64,000 nucleotides of DNA, taken from assembly GCA_019115745.1 (NCBI GenBank), contig DXDA01000068.1, forward strand, positions 62,001-126,000, written 5' to 3'. Below, in pieces: positions 1 through 8,183 of this stretch. The position numbers and the translations under genes were made by a program. The notes below the pieces were generated by a model. The model was given only the letters and a program-made list of their open reading frames with translations, was not told where the DNA came from and did no database searches. Position 1 is the stretch's first letter. The number at the start of each line of letters is the position of its first letter. This stretch comes from Candidatus Alistipes intestinigallinarum (GTDB taxonomy: Bacteria; Bacteroidota; Bacteroidia; Bacteroidales; Rikenellaceae).

Positions 1-67
1 GGCCGGGGCGGTTCCGGCCGCCCGGGCGAACTTTGTGCCTGATTTCCGGCAGGCCCGGCCATGAAAA

Positions 68-96
68 AGAGGCTTCGGAGTATCCCCGAAGCCTCT
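68..96 (-). terminator. Rho-independent terminator of the TonB receptor gene
   Basis: An 11-bp perfect stem (AGAGGCTTCGG at 68-78 pairing with 86-96) with a 7-nt loop. Read on the minus strand it is followed by a run of T (64-68 on the plus strand is all A), which fits termination of the receptor gene that stops at 124. The plus strand also continues in T-rich sequence, so it could work both ways. Confidence 0.8.
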
Positions 97-123
97 TTCT
101 TGTTGACGGGCGGCTCCCCGGTC

Positions 124-2985
124 TCAGAAGCGGACCTTGGCGCCGAGCGAGCAGCGGATGCCGTAGTATTCGGCCTGGCGGACGCGGTCCTTCGTGCCCT
201 GGTAGTAACGCAGGGGCTGGTTCAGCAGGTTGCCCACCTCGGCGAAGATCGAAATGTGCTTCGTGGCGCGGACCGAGAGGTTGGCATCGAGGTAGTTGAC
301 GCTGTCGTAGTAGCGGTCGGTGAAGGCCGTCATGCCCATCTCCTCGTTGTCGAGGAACGAGCTGGCGTAGTTGTACGAGAGGGTAGCGGTGAGGCGTTTG
401 TTCTCGAAGTAGAGCGAGGCGTTGACCGTGTGCTCGGGGGTTCCGGGCAGTTGGATGTCATCGGCCTTGCGCCCGGCGAAGATCGGGTCGGTCAGACGGG
501 TCACCTTCGAGTGGTTGTAGGTGTAGTTGGTGTAGATACCGAAGTTCTTCAGGGCCGGGGCGATGAATCCCAGGTCGCGCTGGAAGGCTACCTCGACGCC
601 GAAGAGCCGGGCATCTCCCGCATTGACGGCCTTGTATAACTCCTTGAACTCCGTACCGCCGATCGTCTGGTCCTCGATCATGGCGTCGACGATGAAGTCG
701 GAGATCTCCTTGTAGTAGACGCCGGCCGATACCAGACCGATCGACTTGAAGTAGTATTCGAACATCAGGTCGTAGTTGTTCGAGACGGTGTTGCGCAGGT
801 CGGGGTTGCCCATCGTGTACTCTTCGTCGGCGAGGTTCACACGGTCGCCCGGCACCATCTGGCTGAATTTCGGACGGGCGAGCGTCGTGGTGAAGCTGGC
901 GCGCAGCACCATGTTGTCCACGGGTTCGTATTTGACGAGGACCGAAGGCAGCCAGTTGTCAACATCCGTTTGCCGGGAGGTGGGCGTCGAGGTGATGTTC
1001 TCCTCTTCGGCATCCACGTGGAGGGCATTTCCGGTGTAGTCGTAGGCGGTGTGTTCGAGGCGGAGTCCGGCGATGAGCTTCAGACGGTTGCCGAACTGCT
1101 GGTCGTAACGCAGGTAGGCGGCGTGAATGGTCTCGTGTCCGGTGTAGTTCTCGGCCTCCTCCATCGGGTTGCGTGTGCGGTCGAACTGCGAGGCGTCCGC
1201 AAAGTCGAGGCGCGAGAGGTACTGCTTGCTGACGAAATCCCCGACGGTGTAGTCTCCGGCGTAGAAGTTTTTGCGTGTGGCGTCATAGGTGTTGCCGGCG
1301 CTCATGGCCTGGGCGATGAAGGAGGTTTCGTCGGCGGGCTCCACGTCGTAGAAGGTGATGAGTTTCGACTTGTCCTTGTCCTGGAATTTGTATCCGGCAC
1401 GGAGCGTTCCGGCGAAGGTTCCCGTGAAGAGGCGGGCGCGGAGGTCGATGTGGGCCTTGTATTCGGTCTCCTCGATCTCGCTGAACGATTCGGTCAGTTC
1501 GTCGAGCTTGATGAAGTTCGTGGTGTTGAGCGCCATGAGCGAGGCGTCGGTCGGCGTGAAGCGCGGCTCGCGTTCGTCGGAGAGGTCCATGTCGAAGCGG
1601 ATCGGATTGTCCTCGTCGCTCTCCAGCCCGATGTAACGCTCGTTGGGGCGGTCCTCCGAGGCGCGGGCGTAGTCGAAGCCCCATTCAACGCCGAGCCAGC
1701 CGAGGTTGTGTTCCCCCGAGAGTGCGATGTCGGCCGTCTGCTGGCGTTCGAGACGTGCGAACTTCGTATCGGGCGATCCGCCTTTGGTCTGGCGGCGCAG
1801 ATAGGCCGTGGCCGTACCGTCCGTTTCGGGAGTAATGTCCTTGTAGGTCAGGCGGTACCGGTTCTCCCAGTCGTTGCGGCGGTTGTACATGCCGCGGAGT
1901 TCGAGCTTGTGGTTTTCGTTGAATTTCCAGTCGAACGAGAGCGAATAGCTCTGGCGCTCGCGGTGTACGTAATATTGCCGCACCTCGAATTCGTCGACAT
2001 AGGCGTTTCCGGCATCATCCTCCTTCCAGGTCGCTTCGATGTTGTCCGAACCGATCGGGTTGTTGTGGTAGGCGAGCGAGGCCATGACGCCGAGTTTGTC
2101 GTTGAAGAAGCGCGAACCCCAGCTTGCCGATCCGTTGAAGGTGACGCGCTGCGAAACGGGGTTGTATCCGGCCCCGGCCGTAGCGGCTACGGTTTGCCGG
2201 TAGGGCGAGTTCTTCGTCACGAGGTTCACCGAACCGCCGATCGCATCGCCGTCCATGTCTGCCGTGACGACCTTGTGGACCTCGATGGTCTGGATCATGT
2301 CCGTGGGGATGAGGTCCAACTGCGCGGCGCGGGAGTCACCCTCGGCCGAGGGAAGGCGGTTGCCGTTGAGCGTCACGGAGGTGAGGTCGGGAGCCGTACC
2401 GCGAACCTGCCCGAAGCGCGCCTCTCCCTGATCGTACTGGACGTTGATGCCGGGGATACGCTTCATGGCATCGCCGATGTTTGCGTCGGCGAAGCGGCTC
2501 ATCTGGTCGGCGGCGACGATGTTGCTCACGCCGTCGTTGTTCTTCTGGATGGAGAGGGCGCGGCGCTGTCCCTCGACGATTCCCGACACGACGACATTGC
2601 CGATGGACATTCCTTCGTGGAGAAGGAATTCGCAGTGCAGGGTCTGATCCTTGCGGATGTCATAGCTTTGGCAAATCTGTTCGTATCCCACGTAGTTGAC
2701 ACAGACATCGTATTTTCCTTCGGGGACACCGCGCAGGGAGAAGCTTCCGTCGGACGCCGTGACGGCTCCGAGGTTCAGCGCGCGGATATAGACCACGGCG
2801 CCTTGAATGGCATGGTGCTTGTCGTCGAGGACGACGCCGGTCAGCGATCCGCGGGGGGCCGCTGCGGCCGCCGCCGCAGCGGCGGCTTCGGTTTCGGTTT
2901 CACCGACCGTGGCGGCTGCAAGCGAACCGGGAAGAGCGGAGCTCAGCGCTACGGCCAACAGAAGAGGCAGGCAATGTTTCTTCAT
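124..2985 (-). CDS. TonB-dependent outer membrane receptor with carboxypeptidase-regulatory-like N-domain
   Basis: A 953-residue outer membrane transporter expected to import a ligand with TonB energy. Order of parts: signal peptide (about 1-24, ending SLAAA), a run of ten alanines, a CarboxypepD_reg-like beta domain (about 48-120), a plug domain (FADANIGDAMKRIPGINV, then VRGTAPDLTSVTLNG), and a long barrel ending in an aromatic-rich strand with terminal Phe (GAKVRF). The plug resembles the TIGR01782 type rather than SusC, and no SusD partner is adjacent, so it is probably a stand-alone TonB receptor. It is divergent from the phosphoesterase lipoprotein, with which it shares a 193-nt promoter region. 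The substrate cannot be read from sequence; iron, phosphorylated compounds or oligosaccharides are all possible. Confidence 0.93.
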   Translation of the reverse strand: MKKHCLPLLLAVALSSALPGSLAAATVGETETEAAAAAAAAAAPRGSLTGVVLDDKHHAIQGAVVYIRALNLGAVTASDGSFSLRGVPEGKYDVCVNYVGYEQICQSYDIRKDQTLHCEFLLHEGMSIGNVVVSGIVEGQRRALSIQKNNDGVSNIVAADQMSRFADANIGDAMKRIPGINVQYDQGEARFGQVRGTAPDLTSVTLNGNRLPSAEGDSRAAQLDLIPTDMIQTIEVHKVVTADMDGDAIGGSVNLVTKNSPYRQTVAATAGAGYNPVSQRVTFNGSASWGSRFFNDKLGVMASLAYHNNPIGSDNIEATWKEDDAGNAYVDEFEVRQYYVHRERQSYSLSFDWKFNENHKLELRGMYNRRNDWENRYRLTYKDITPETDGTATAYLRRQTKGGSPDTKFARLERQQTADIALSGEHNLGWLGVEWGFDYARASEDRPNERYIGLESDEDNPIRFDMDLSDEREPRFTPTDASLMALNTTNFIKLDELTESFSEIEETEYKAHIDLRARLFTGTFAGTLRAGYKFQDKDKSKLITFYDVEPADETSFIAQAMSAGNTYDATRKNFYAGDYTVGDFVSKQYLSRLDFADASQFDRTRNPMEEAENYTGHETIHAAYLRYDQQFGNRLKLIAGLRLEHTAYDYTGNALHVDAEEENITSTPTSRQTDVDNWLPSVLVKYEPVDNMVLRASFTTTLARPKFSQMVPGDRVNLADEEYTMGNPDLRNTVSNNYDLMFEYYFKSIGLVSAGVYYKEISDFIVDAMIEDQTIGGTEFKELYKAVNAGDARLFGVEVAFQRDLGFIAPALKNFGIYTNYTYNHSKVTRLTDPIFAGRKADDIQLPGTPEHTVNASLYFENKRLTATLSYNYASSFLDNEEMGMTAFTDRYYDSVNYLDANLSVRATKHISIFAEVGNLLNQPLRYYQGTKDRVRQAEYYGIRCSLGAKVRF
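2857..2886 (-). repeat. GCN tract encoding ten alanines
   Basis: Ten consecutive GCN codons sit between the signal peptide and the first folded domain of the TonB receptor. Codons are mixed (GCC, GCT, GCG, GCA), so it is not a pure mononucleotide or trinucleotide slippage tract. Confidence 0.85.
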
Positions 2986-3026
2986 ACTTTATCCTTTGTA
3001 AATGTTTGTGTTTCGAAATTCTGCGG

Positions 3027-3034
3027 CAAAAGTA
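3027..3034 (-). promoter_or_regulatory. Putative -7 box of the TonB receptor promoter
   Basis: The minus strand reads TACTTTTG, matching the Bacteroidetes TAnnTTTG -7 consensus, 42 nt upstream of the receptor start. I do not see a clear TTG -33 box at the usual 19-21 nt spacing. Confidence 0.45.
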
Positions 3035-3043
3035 TGGAGGTGA

Positions 3044-3094
3044 TGTTACTGCGGTTTTATGACTCTGTAACAGTTTGGATGCAAATGTGTTACA
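3044..3094. promoter_or_regulatory. Candidate operator: repeated TGTTACA half-sites
   Basis: TGTAACA at 3066-3072 and TGTTACA at 3088-3094 form a perfect 7-bp inverted repeat with a 15-nt spacer. A further TGTTACT lies at 3044-3050. The array is between the two divergent genes, overlapping their likely upstream promoter regions. The binding regulator is unknown. Confidence 0.35.
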
Positions 3095-3141
3095 AATCGG
3101 TTAAGTTTGTTTTGGCCGATTCCGGGATTTCGATTATTGCC

Positions 3142-3149
3142 TATCTTTG
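3142..3149 (+). promoter_or_regulatory. Putative -7 box of the phosphoesterase promoter
   Basis: TATCTTTG matches TAnnTTTG and lies 29 nt before the ATG at 3179. This supports the ATG at 3179 over the upstream in-frame start of the ORF track (3107), which would precede the promoter. Confidence 0.5.
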
Positions 3150-3178
3150 CCGCCGGAAAAACCTATTCGTTATTCAAT

Positions 3179-4132
3179 ATGAAGAGATTCTGTACTATTC
3201 TGCTGGCTGCAGCGCTTGCGGCCTGTACGACGGCCGAACCGGAAAAGAGGGCAGCCGAGGGGACCTATGACGGGGAGTTGAATATTCTGATGCTTTCCGA
3301 CGCGGGTCGGAACGGCTCCTACGATCAGCGCCTGATCGGGGAGTGGATGGGTGTTTACGCCGATGTGCTGGGTCCGGAGTTCGTGATATCGTGCGGGGAC
3401 CTGTTCCACTACCAGGGAATCCAGTCGACGCAGGACCCGCTGCTGTGGAGCAATTTCGAGAGCATCTACACCCACGGGGAGCTGCAGTGTCCGTGGTACG
3501 GGGTGCTGGGCAACCACGAATACCGGGGCAATACGCAGGCGATGATGGATTATTCGAAGGTCAGCCGCCGCTGGAACATGCCCGACCGTTATTATACGTT
3601 CTCCGTGCCGCTGGATGACGATGAACCCGATTCGGACCGAGTTCGTTTCGTCTTCATCGACACGGCGCCGCTGATCGACAAGTACCGCGAGGATTCGGTC
3701 CAGTACCCCGACGTGCAGCTTGTGGATCCCGATGCCGAGGTTCGCTGGATCGACAGCGTGCTGCGGGTTTCGACCGAGAAGTGGAAGGTCGTGGTGGGCC
3801 ACCATCCGTTGTATACCTATGATGACAAGGATGATATCGAGCAGGAGAACCTGCGGGCGCGTTTGGAGCGTATTTTCCGGCAGAACGGGGTGGATGCCTA
3901 CTTCTGCGGCCATATCCATACGTTCCAGCACATCCGGACGGGTCAGGACAGCATCGACTACGTGGTGAATACGTCGGCATCGAAGCAGCGGGCTCCTCAG
4001 CGTGGTCCGTTGACGCAGTATGCGAGTGAAAATTCGGGTTTTGGACTGTTGTCATTCGACGAGGGAGTGATGCACTACACGCTGGTGAACAGCCGAGGAG
4101 AACTGGAATACGAGATCGAACGCCGGAAGTAG
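3179..4132 (+). CDS. Calcineurin-like metallophosphoesterase lipoprotein (acid phosphatase-like)
   Basis: Predicted dinuclear-metal phosphoesterase of 317 residues anchored in the periplasm or outer membrane. The start at 3179 gives a lipoprotein signal (MKRFCTILLAAALAAC). Metal-ligand motifs are visible in order: an early LSDAG, then CGDLF, LGNHEY, VGHHPLY and GHIHTFQH, close to the tartrate-resistant/purple acid phosphatase arrangement, except that the usual GDNFY is GDLFH. It probably releases phosphate from small phosphate esters; the substrate is not visible. It is divergent from a TonB receptor, which could mean a shared nutrient role such as phosphate ester scavenging (inference). A strong terminator follows. 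Confidence 0.88.
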   Translation: MKRFCTILLAAALAACTTAEPEKRAAEGTYDGELNILMLSDAGRNGSYDQRLIGEWMGVYADVLGPEFVISCGDLFHYQGIQSTQDPLLWSNFESIYTHGELQCPWYGVLGNHEYRGNTQAMMDYSKVSRRWNMPDRYYTFSVPLDDDEPDSDRVRFVFIDTAPLIDKYREDSVQYPDVQLVDPDAEVRWIDSVLRVSTEKWKVVVGHHPLYTYDDKDDIEQENLRARLERIFRQNGVDAYFCGHIHTFQHIRTGQDSIDYVVNTSASKQRAPQRGPLTQYASENSGFGLLSFDEGVMHYTLVNSRGELEYEIERRK

Positions 4133-4179
4133 CGGCTTTTGTGATGCATCATTCGTAGGCCTTGGCCTTGTATTGAAAA

Positions 4180-4218
4180 CAGGAATCGCCTCAAGGTATA
4201 TGCTTGAGGCGATTCCTG
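4180..4218. terminator. Bidirectional terminator between the phosphoesterase gene and tatA
   Basis: A 16-bp perfect stem (CAGGAATCGCCTCAAG at 4180-4195 with 4203-4218) and a 7-nt loop, followed on the plus strand by TCTTTGTTGTTTT. It separates the convergent phosphoesterase and tatA genes. The remaining bases to 4387 hold no gene I can support. Confidence 0.85.
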
Positions 4219-4387
4219 TCTTTGTTGTTTTCGTGATCGTTTTATTGAATATCAGAGCTCGGAGACGAGAATACTCCTGCTGTTGTTCCTGCCGGAAACG
4301 GCCCATTTACGGAAGATATGCATAATAGTCAGGTGTCTAAAACTGAGTTAATAGCATTTTGTAAAGTCCGGCGAGGGTAACGAATGT

Positions 4388-4591
4388 TCAGTTTTTATGA
4401 TGCGCTTGTTGTTTTTCAGAAGAGCTGTCATTTTCGGCGGCATAATCTTTATTGACAGCATCCTTGAACTCCTTGACCCCTCGTCCCATACCGCGCATCA
4501 GTTCGGGAATTTTCCGACTGCCGAACAGCAAAAGAACAACCAATACGATAATAAGGAGTTGGCCGTATCCGATTGCACAGGGTATGAACAT
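4388..4591 (-). CDS. tatA: Sec-independent protein translocase subunit TatA
   Basis: A 67-residue TatA/TatE-family protein, the pore-forming subunit that lets folded proteins with twin-arginine signals cross the inner membrane. An N-terminal membrane helix (about 9-23) is followed by the diagnostic FGSRKIPEL hinge, an amphipathic helix with GRGVKEFKDAV, and a short charged tail. No tatC is in the window. It lies just downstream of an operon containing two twin-arginine flavoproteins, which are natural clients. A -7 box at 4612-4619 and a long inverted repeat before it suggest its own transcript, so it may be either a resident housekeeping gene or part of the accessory locus. Confidence 0.92.
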   Translation of the reverse strand: MFIPCAIGYGQLLIIVLVVLLLFGSRKIPELMRGMGRGVKEFKDAVNKDYAAENDSSSEKQQAHHKN

Positions 4592-4611
4592 ATGTGTTTT
4601 TTATAAAATAA

Positions 4612-4619
4612 CAAAAATA
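4612..4619 (-). promoter_or_regulatory. Putative -7 box of the tatA promoter
   Basis: The minus strand reads TATTTTTG (TAnnTTTG), 21 nt before the tatA start codon. There is no convincing -33 box at normal spacing. Confidence 0.45.
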
Positions 4620-4649
4620 GGAGGATTGTTATATCGGAATGCGAAGACA

Positions 4650-4716
4650 AAAGTTGTGCATATTCGATTCATCCCCGGGAACTACCCTCAAGGAGAATCT
4701 ACCTATGCACAACTTT
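4650..4716 (-). terminator. 13-bp inverted repeat closing the lipoprotein operon (possible terminator)
   Basis: AAAGTTGTGCATA at 4650-4662 is perfectly complementary to 4704-4716, with a 41-nt loop. Read leftward the stem ends in TTTTG. It lies between the lipoprotein stop (4721) and the tatA promoter box. The long loop is unusual for a terminator, so a protein-binding or RNA-structural role is also possible. Confidence 0.45.
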
Positions 4717-4720
4717 CATG

Positions 4721-5986
4721 TTATTTTACTGCATCACAAGCATTCCAGTCATGAACGATAAAGCCCTTGTGTCCATCCGCTGTCTGGAAGGAGATGTAGT
4801 AGATATGTGATTCCTTGCCGTTGTCGCCCACTCGTTTCTGCAGATAAAGGCTCGTCAGGGCAATCTCGCTGGTCTTATCGTCATACATTACGGTTTGGCC
4901 GTCGGTTGTTACCTCAAGCAATGGCTTTCGATTGGTTGCATTCACACATTCCAGGTTATCCGCCCAACCGCCATTGAATGACACGTGCCAGCTATCCTTT
5001 CCATGATCCCAATACATGTGTTTTGTGGTTGCATAGCTTCCTCTCGATACGGTTTCCGGGATCGTTAGATCTGCTCGATAATCATCCCAAGAGATTCGAG
5101 GTGTCGGATCATCCGTGTTCATCGGCACACTCAATCGAACCTGTGCCTGCTCATTCATCCGGTCATAAACGGACAACGTTGCAGCACCATCTCCCACGAT
5201 CGTCAAGTGAATTGTTTCTCCCTCCAGACTAACCGAGACTACGTTCGGATTGTTCGATTCCACCCGATAATCACCGTTGCCGGAAAGGATATGAATCTCC
5301 TTAGTCTCCAACTCGCCGCCATAATTGTATGTTCCCGTGATTTCGCCTTCCACATCCAATACCAGTGGTGCGAGCGGGTCCGTTACGGAGACCTTGATCG
5401 TGACGCTCTTCTGTTTGCAATCCCGGACCGTAATTTCGGCCTCTTCGATATTCGATTTTCCTTTCAGGGAGAGAAGCCAACCGTCCGTACTCTCCGGATC
5501 CTGTATGATCGAGGCCTCTACGGATTCCGGCGCCGAACTATATGCCTCATATCCACCGTTCCCGGACAAAATCTTCAGGTTCTTGACCGAGCCGTCATTA
5601 TCCAGACGCAGCACGCCCGTCTGGCCAGGAATGGACTCCAATACCAGATCGTAAAGCTGCTTGACGGTCACGATCATCCGGGCTCGGTTATAACCGTCAT
5701 CCGAGAGATGGACCATTGTCGAGCCGATTTTCCCGGCCGTCAACCGAATTACATCATCCGCGATGATTGCGGTTACGATCTCCGGGTCATCGCTCTTCAC
5801 GCGATAATTCACGCCGGGCAGACCAATCGTCACGTCGAAAACATCCTGTTCCGACAGAACAACATCGTGGCTGCTCAGAGGCACATTGACATATGAAAAA
5901 TGAGTATCCTGATCTTCACTGCATCCCATGCCTGCCCAACACGATATGGCGATAAGTATTTGTATCGAAGTTTTCCAAAGTTTCAT
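4721..5986 (-). CDS. Lipoprotein with three Ig-like repeats, candidate surface glycan-binding protein
   Basis: A 421-residue predicted lipoprotein (signal MKLWKTSIQILIAIS, Cys22 after GMG). The start at 5986 is preferred to the ORF-track start at 5998 because the longer form begins MLEP, which is poor for a signal peptide. Three related beta repeats are visible at about 37-108, 110-202 and 208-288; two share the phrase ILSGNG-Y followed by S/NxP. A C-terminal domain with many Trp/Tyr residues (about 295-421; MYWDHGKDSWHVSF) has no family I recognise. As last gene of a SusCD operon it occupies the place where surface glycan-binding lipoproteins are often found; that role is inference. Confidence 0.8.
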   Translation of the reverse strand: MKLWKTSIQILIAISCWAGMGCSEDQDTHFSYVNVPLSSHDVVLSEQDVFDVTIGLPGVNYRVKSDDPEIVTAIIADDVIRLTAGKIGSTMVHLSDDGYNRARMIVTVKQLYDLVLESIPGQTGVLRLDNDGSVKNLKILSGNGGYEAYSSAPESVEASIIQDPESTDGWLLSLKGKSNIEEAEITVRDCKQKSVTIKVSVTDPLAPLVLDVEGEITGTYNYGGELETKEIHILSGNGDYRVESNNPNVVSVSLEGETIHLTIVGDGAATLSVYDRMNEQAQVRLSVPMNTDDPTPRISWDDYRADLTIPETVSRGSYATTKHMYWDHGKDSWHVSFNGGWADNLECVNATNRKPLLEVTTDGQTVMYDDKTSEIALTSLYLQKRVGDNGKESHIYYISFQTADGHKGFIVHDWNACDAVK

Positions 5987-6003
5987 AGGTTCAAGCATTC
6001 AGG

Positions 6004-7443
6004 TTATTTTTTCTTTCTGTTTTTCGTGTAGTCGAACAAACCTCGCGCATCCAGCCGGGCTTGAAGTTCGTGAATGTCTACATCCCGTGTCCGGAGATTT
6101 TGGGCGGCACACAAGGCGGCAGCCGTACCGGCCGCTTCGCCGATCAGTGCGCAAATCGGCTGCACGCGATAGGAACTGTGGGCGATTTTGGTCCCGCTGA
6201 TGATCCGACCGGCCGTCAGCAGGCCTTCCGTATTCTTGGGGGTGAGGCAACGGTAGGGGATTCCGTAGGGAGGCGTGTGTTTTTTCTCCTCCGGAATCTT
6301 CATGCCCCAGGCGTCAAGACTATAGTGGGCATCGGCCACTTTGTCCTCCGGCATGATTCCCTGAATAATGTCGTCGGCCGTCAGCACATAGTCTCCCGTG
6401 ATACGGCGAGCCTCCCGGATTCCTATCTTGGGCGCCAGCGTGACCGAGAATCCGGCCTCGTTGATCACCCGGATGTTGTGTTCCAGTTTCTGAAGTCCCT
6501 TGAGTTGCCCGGCTGCAACTTCGACCGGATCGCATGTATTTTTCACCGGGACTGTCGTTCCCCAAAAGAGATAAGCGCCCTTGTCTCGTTTGTGAATCTC
6601 CTCCAGATTCTCTTTCCGCAGCCAATCCGGCTCTCCGGCCTCCATGCCGCTGCTCCCTTTGAGTTGATCCAACGGGAATTTGGCATCCGGGCGGATCTTT
6701 TGAGCGAGAAACATCCACGTACAGGGCTGTACTTTTCCGTCGCCGACGGCCATACCCACCGATTCTCCGAAGTCCTCCATCGATTCGTTGCCGTACATGA
6801 ATTCGCACCCGGCCGACGCTGCGACCAGCCCGGTTCCCGTAGCATCGATCGTCACTTTGGCCCGGACCTCCTGCAGACACCCATTCCGCAACATGCGCAC
6901 ACCCTTGACCTCAATCTTCCGACGGCTCCGTTCGACAATCGCCTCTATGACCGGGCAGCCGCACATCAGTGTCAGATTGGGCTCCGCGGCGATCAGCTCA
7001 AGGGCAACCTGTTGGAACGAGGTGGGATGCCACCAGTTGTTTTTTCCATTGTAACTGTTGTTGAAATTCGGATCGGGCTTTCCGGAGAGATCATGCTTTT
7101 CATTGAGCCGGTTGATCATCTCACTGAATACGCCCAACCGGGGAGCACCGCAGACAAACGGAACGAACATGTCGACCGGAGCTCCACCCGGTGCCATATC
7201 CTCCTCGATCAACACGACTTTTGCTCCTTCCCGAGCTGCAGCGATTGCTGCCGGGATTCCTCCGGGGCCGGCACCGACGACTGCCACATCAAACTCCAAT
7301 GGGGGATACATCGGCGTTTCCGCCGAGGCCTCGCGGATTACGTTTGCGGCTTGGGACAACCGCGGAGCCACTACTCCGGCCGCAATCCCGAGGCCGGCTA
7401 TTTTCAAGAAATCTCTTCGCTTGATTGCCATAACAAATCTCAT
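6004..7443 (-). CDS. Tat-exported FAD-dependent oxidoreductase (FAD_oxidored/PF12831 type), copy 1
   Basis: A 479-residue flavoprotein predicted to fold and bind FAD in the cytoplasm before Tat export. It has a twin-arginine signal (KRRDFLKIAG, then a hydrophobic stretch ending LSQA), an FAD dinucleotide-binding site (VVGAGPGG near residue 55) with a terminal acidic pair (VLIEED), a conserved GGAPVD segment, and the C-terminal GEAAGTAAAL helix that closes the FAD site. No Fe-S cysteine motif is seen. The substrate and direction of reaction are unknown. The ATG at 7443 forms an ATGA overlap with the SGNH hydrolase stop, suggesting coupled translation; an internal ATG at 7431 is an alternative. 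It is paralogous to the product of 8184-9620. Confidence 0.88.
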   Translation of the reverse strand: MRFVMAIKRRDFLKIAGLGIAAGVVAPRLSQAANVIREASAETPMYPPLEFDVAVVGAGPGGIPAAIAAAREGAKVVLIEEDMAPGGAPVDMFVPFVCGAPRLGVFSEMINRLNEKHDLSGKPDPNFNNSYNGKNNWWHPTSFQQVALELIAAEPNLTLMCGCPVIEAIVERSRRKIEVKGVRMLRNGCLQEVRAKVTIDATGTGLVAASAGCEFMYGNESMEDFGESVGMAVGDGKVQPCTWMFLAQKIRPDAKFPLDQLKGSSGMEAGEPDWLRKENLEEIHKRDKGAYLFWGTTVPVKNTCDPVEVAAGQLKGLQKLEHNIRVINEAGFSVTLAPKIGIREARRITGDYVLTADDIIQGIMPEDKVADAHYSLDAWGMKIPEEKKHTPPYGIPYRCLTPKNTEGLLTAGRIISGTKIAHSSYRVQPICALIGEAAGTAAALCAAQNLRTRDVDIHELQARLDARGLFDYTKNRKKK

Positions 7444-8126
7444 TTACCGGTTTTCAATGCCTCGATCACGTTCGGGGCAATCATTTCCAGCGCGCCCCGT
7501 TTGGTAGAATGTACGCCGTCATGCAGAAAGTTTCGGAACCCTTTTTCTCCTTTTTTCTCGATGATCTCATTCCAGATCGGAGTGAAATCGATGATCTGCA
7601 GGCGGTATTTGTCCGCCAGGGTATGATACCCTTCGATGTAGGATTGCAGATTCGGTCGATCTTCGGCGCATTTTCCCAGTGGATGCGTAGAGACCACCAA
7701 CAGGATGACTTCGGCTTTGGGGTTCTGTTCGCGGACCTTGCGAATCATGTAGTCCGTATTCTTCATCGACTGTTCCGGAGAGATGTCGAACCGGGTTACG
7801 GCATCGTTGACCGAAAACTCGATGATCAAGGCATCCGGTTTAACGGAGAGCACGCTGTCTGCGAAATTATTGGCGCCCCACTGGGAGTTGCGACCGCTGC
7901 CACCCCGATTGAATACGGTCAAATGTCCTTTGTATTCGGCATTGAGCACTTCGCCGATCTGCTCAACCCATAACGGGCCGTTGCCCAAACGGGTAATACT
8001 GGTCCCGTATACGACCAGCGTACGATCATGGCCTTTGCGCAGATCCTTGACGAAACGGCTTTGTGCTGCGACCGAAATCGTAATGAAAAGACAGCAAGCT
8101 AAAAGAATGATTTTGTGGTTTTTCAT
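7440..8126 (-). CDS. Secreted SGNH/GDSL-family hydrolase
   Basis: A 228-residue enzyme with a Sec signal peptide (MKNHKIILLACCLFITISVAAQ). SGNH blocks are present: GTSIT (Ser43 as nucleophile, replacing GDS), a glycine block RGGSGRN near 74-80, SVND with Asn107, and HDGVH with Asp203/His206. These enzymes usually remove acetyl or other acyl groups from sugars or lipids, so a de-esterase acting on the imported substrate fits the operon (inference). It lies between the two FAD oxidoreductase genes and overlaps the downstream one by 4 nt. Confidence 0.87.
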   Translation of the reverse strand: MKNHKIILLACCLFITISVAAQSRFVKDLRKGHDRTLVVYGTSITRLGNGPLWVEQIGEVLNAEYKGHLTVFNRGGSGRNSQWGANNFADSVLSVKPDALIIEFSVNDAVTRFDISPEQSMKNTDYMIRKVREQNPKAEVILLVVSTHPLGKCAEDRPNLQSYIEGYHTLADKYRLQIIDFTPIWNEIIEKKGEKGFRNFLHDGVHSTKRGALEMIAPNVIEALKTGK

Positions 8127-8183
8127 GGTTATCTTATTTTGCGATTTGACGATCCAATTTGTCGCAAGGCGACCTGTATCCGG

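Noticed and set aside
970-3270. 766-aa plus-strand ORF antisense to the TonB receptor
   Set aside because: Valine/glycine-rich shadow frame of a high-GC gene with clear TonB receptor domains on the other strand.
4052-4306. 84-aa minus ORF downstream of the phosphoesterase
   Set aside because: Overlaps the phosphoesterase end and the 16-bp terminator stem; no recognisable features.
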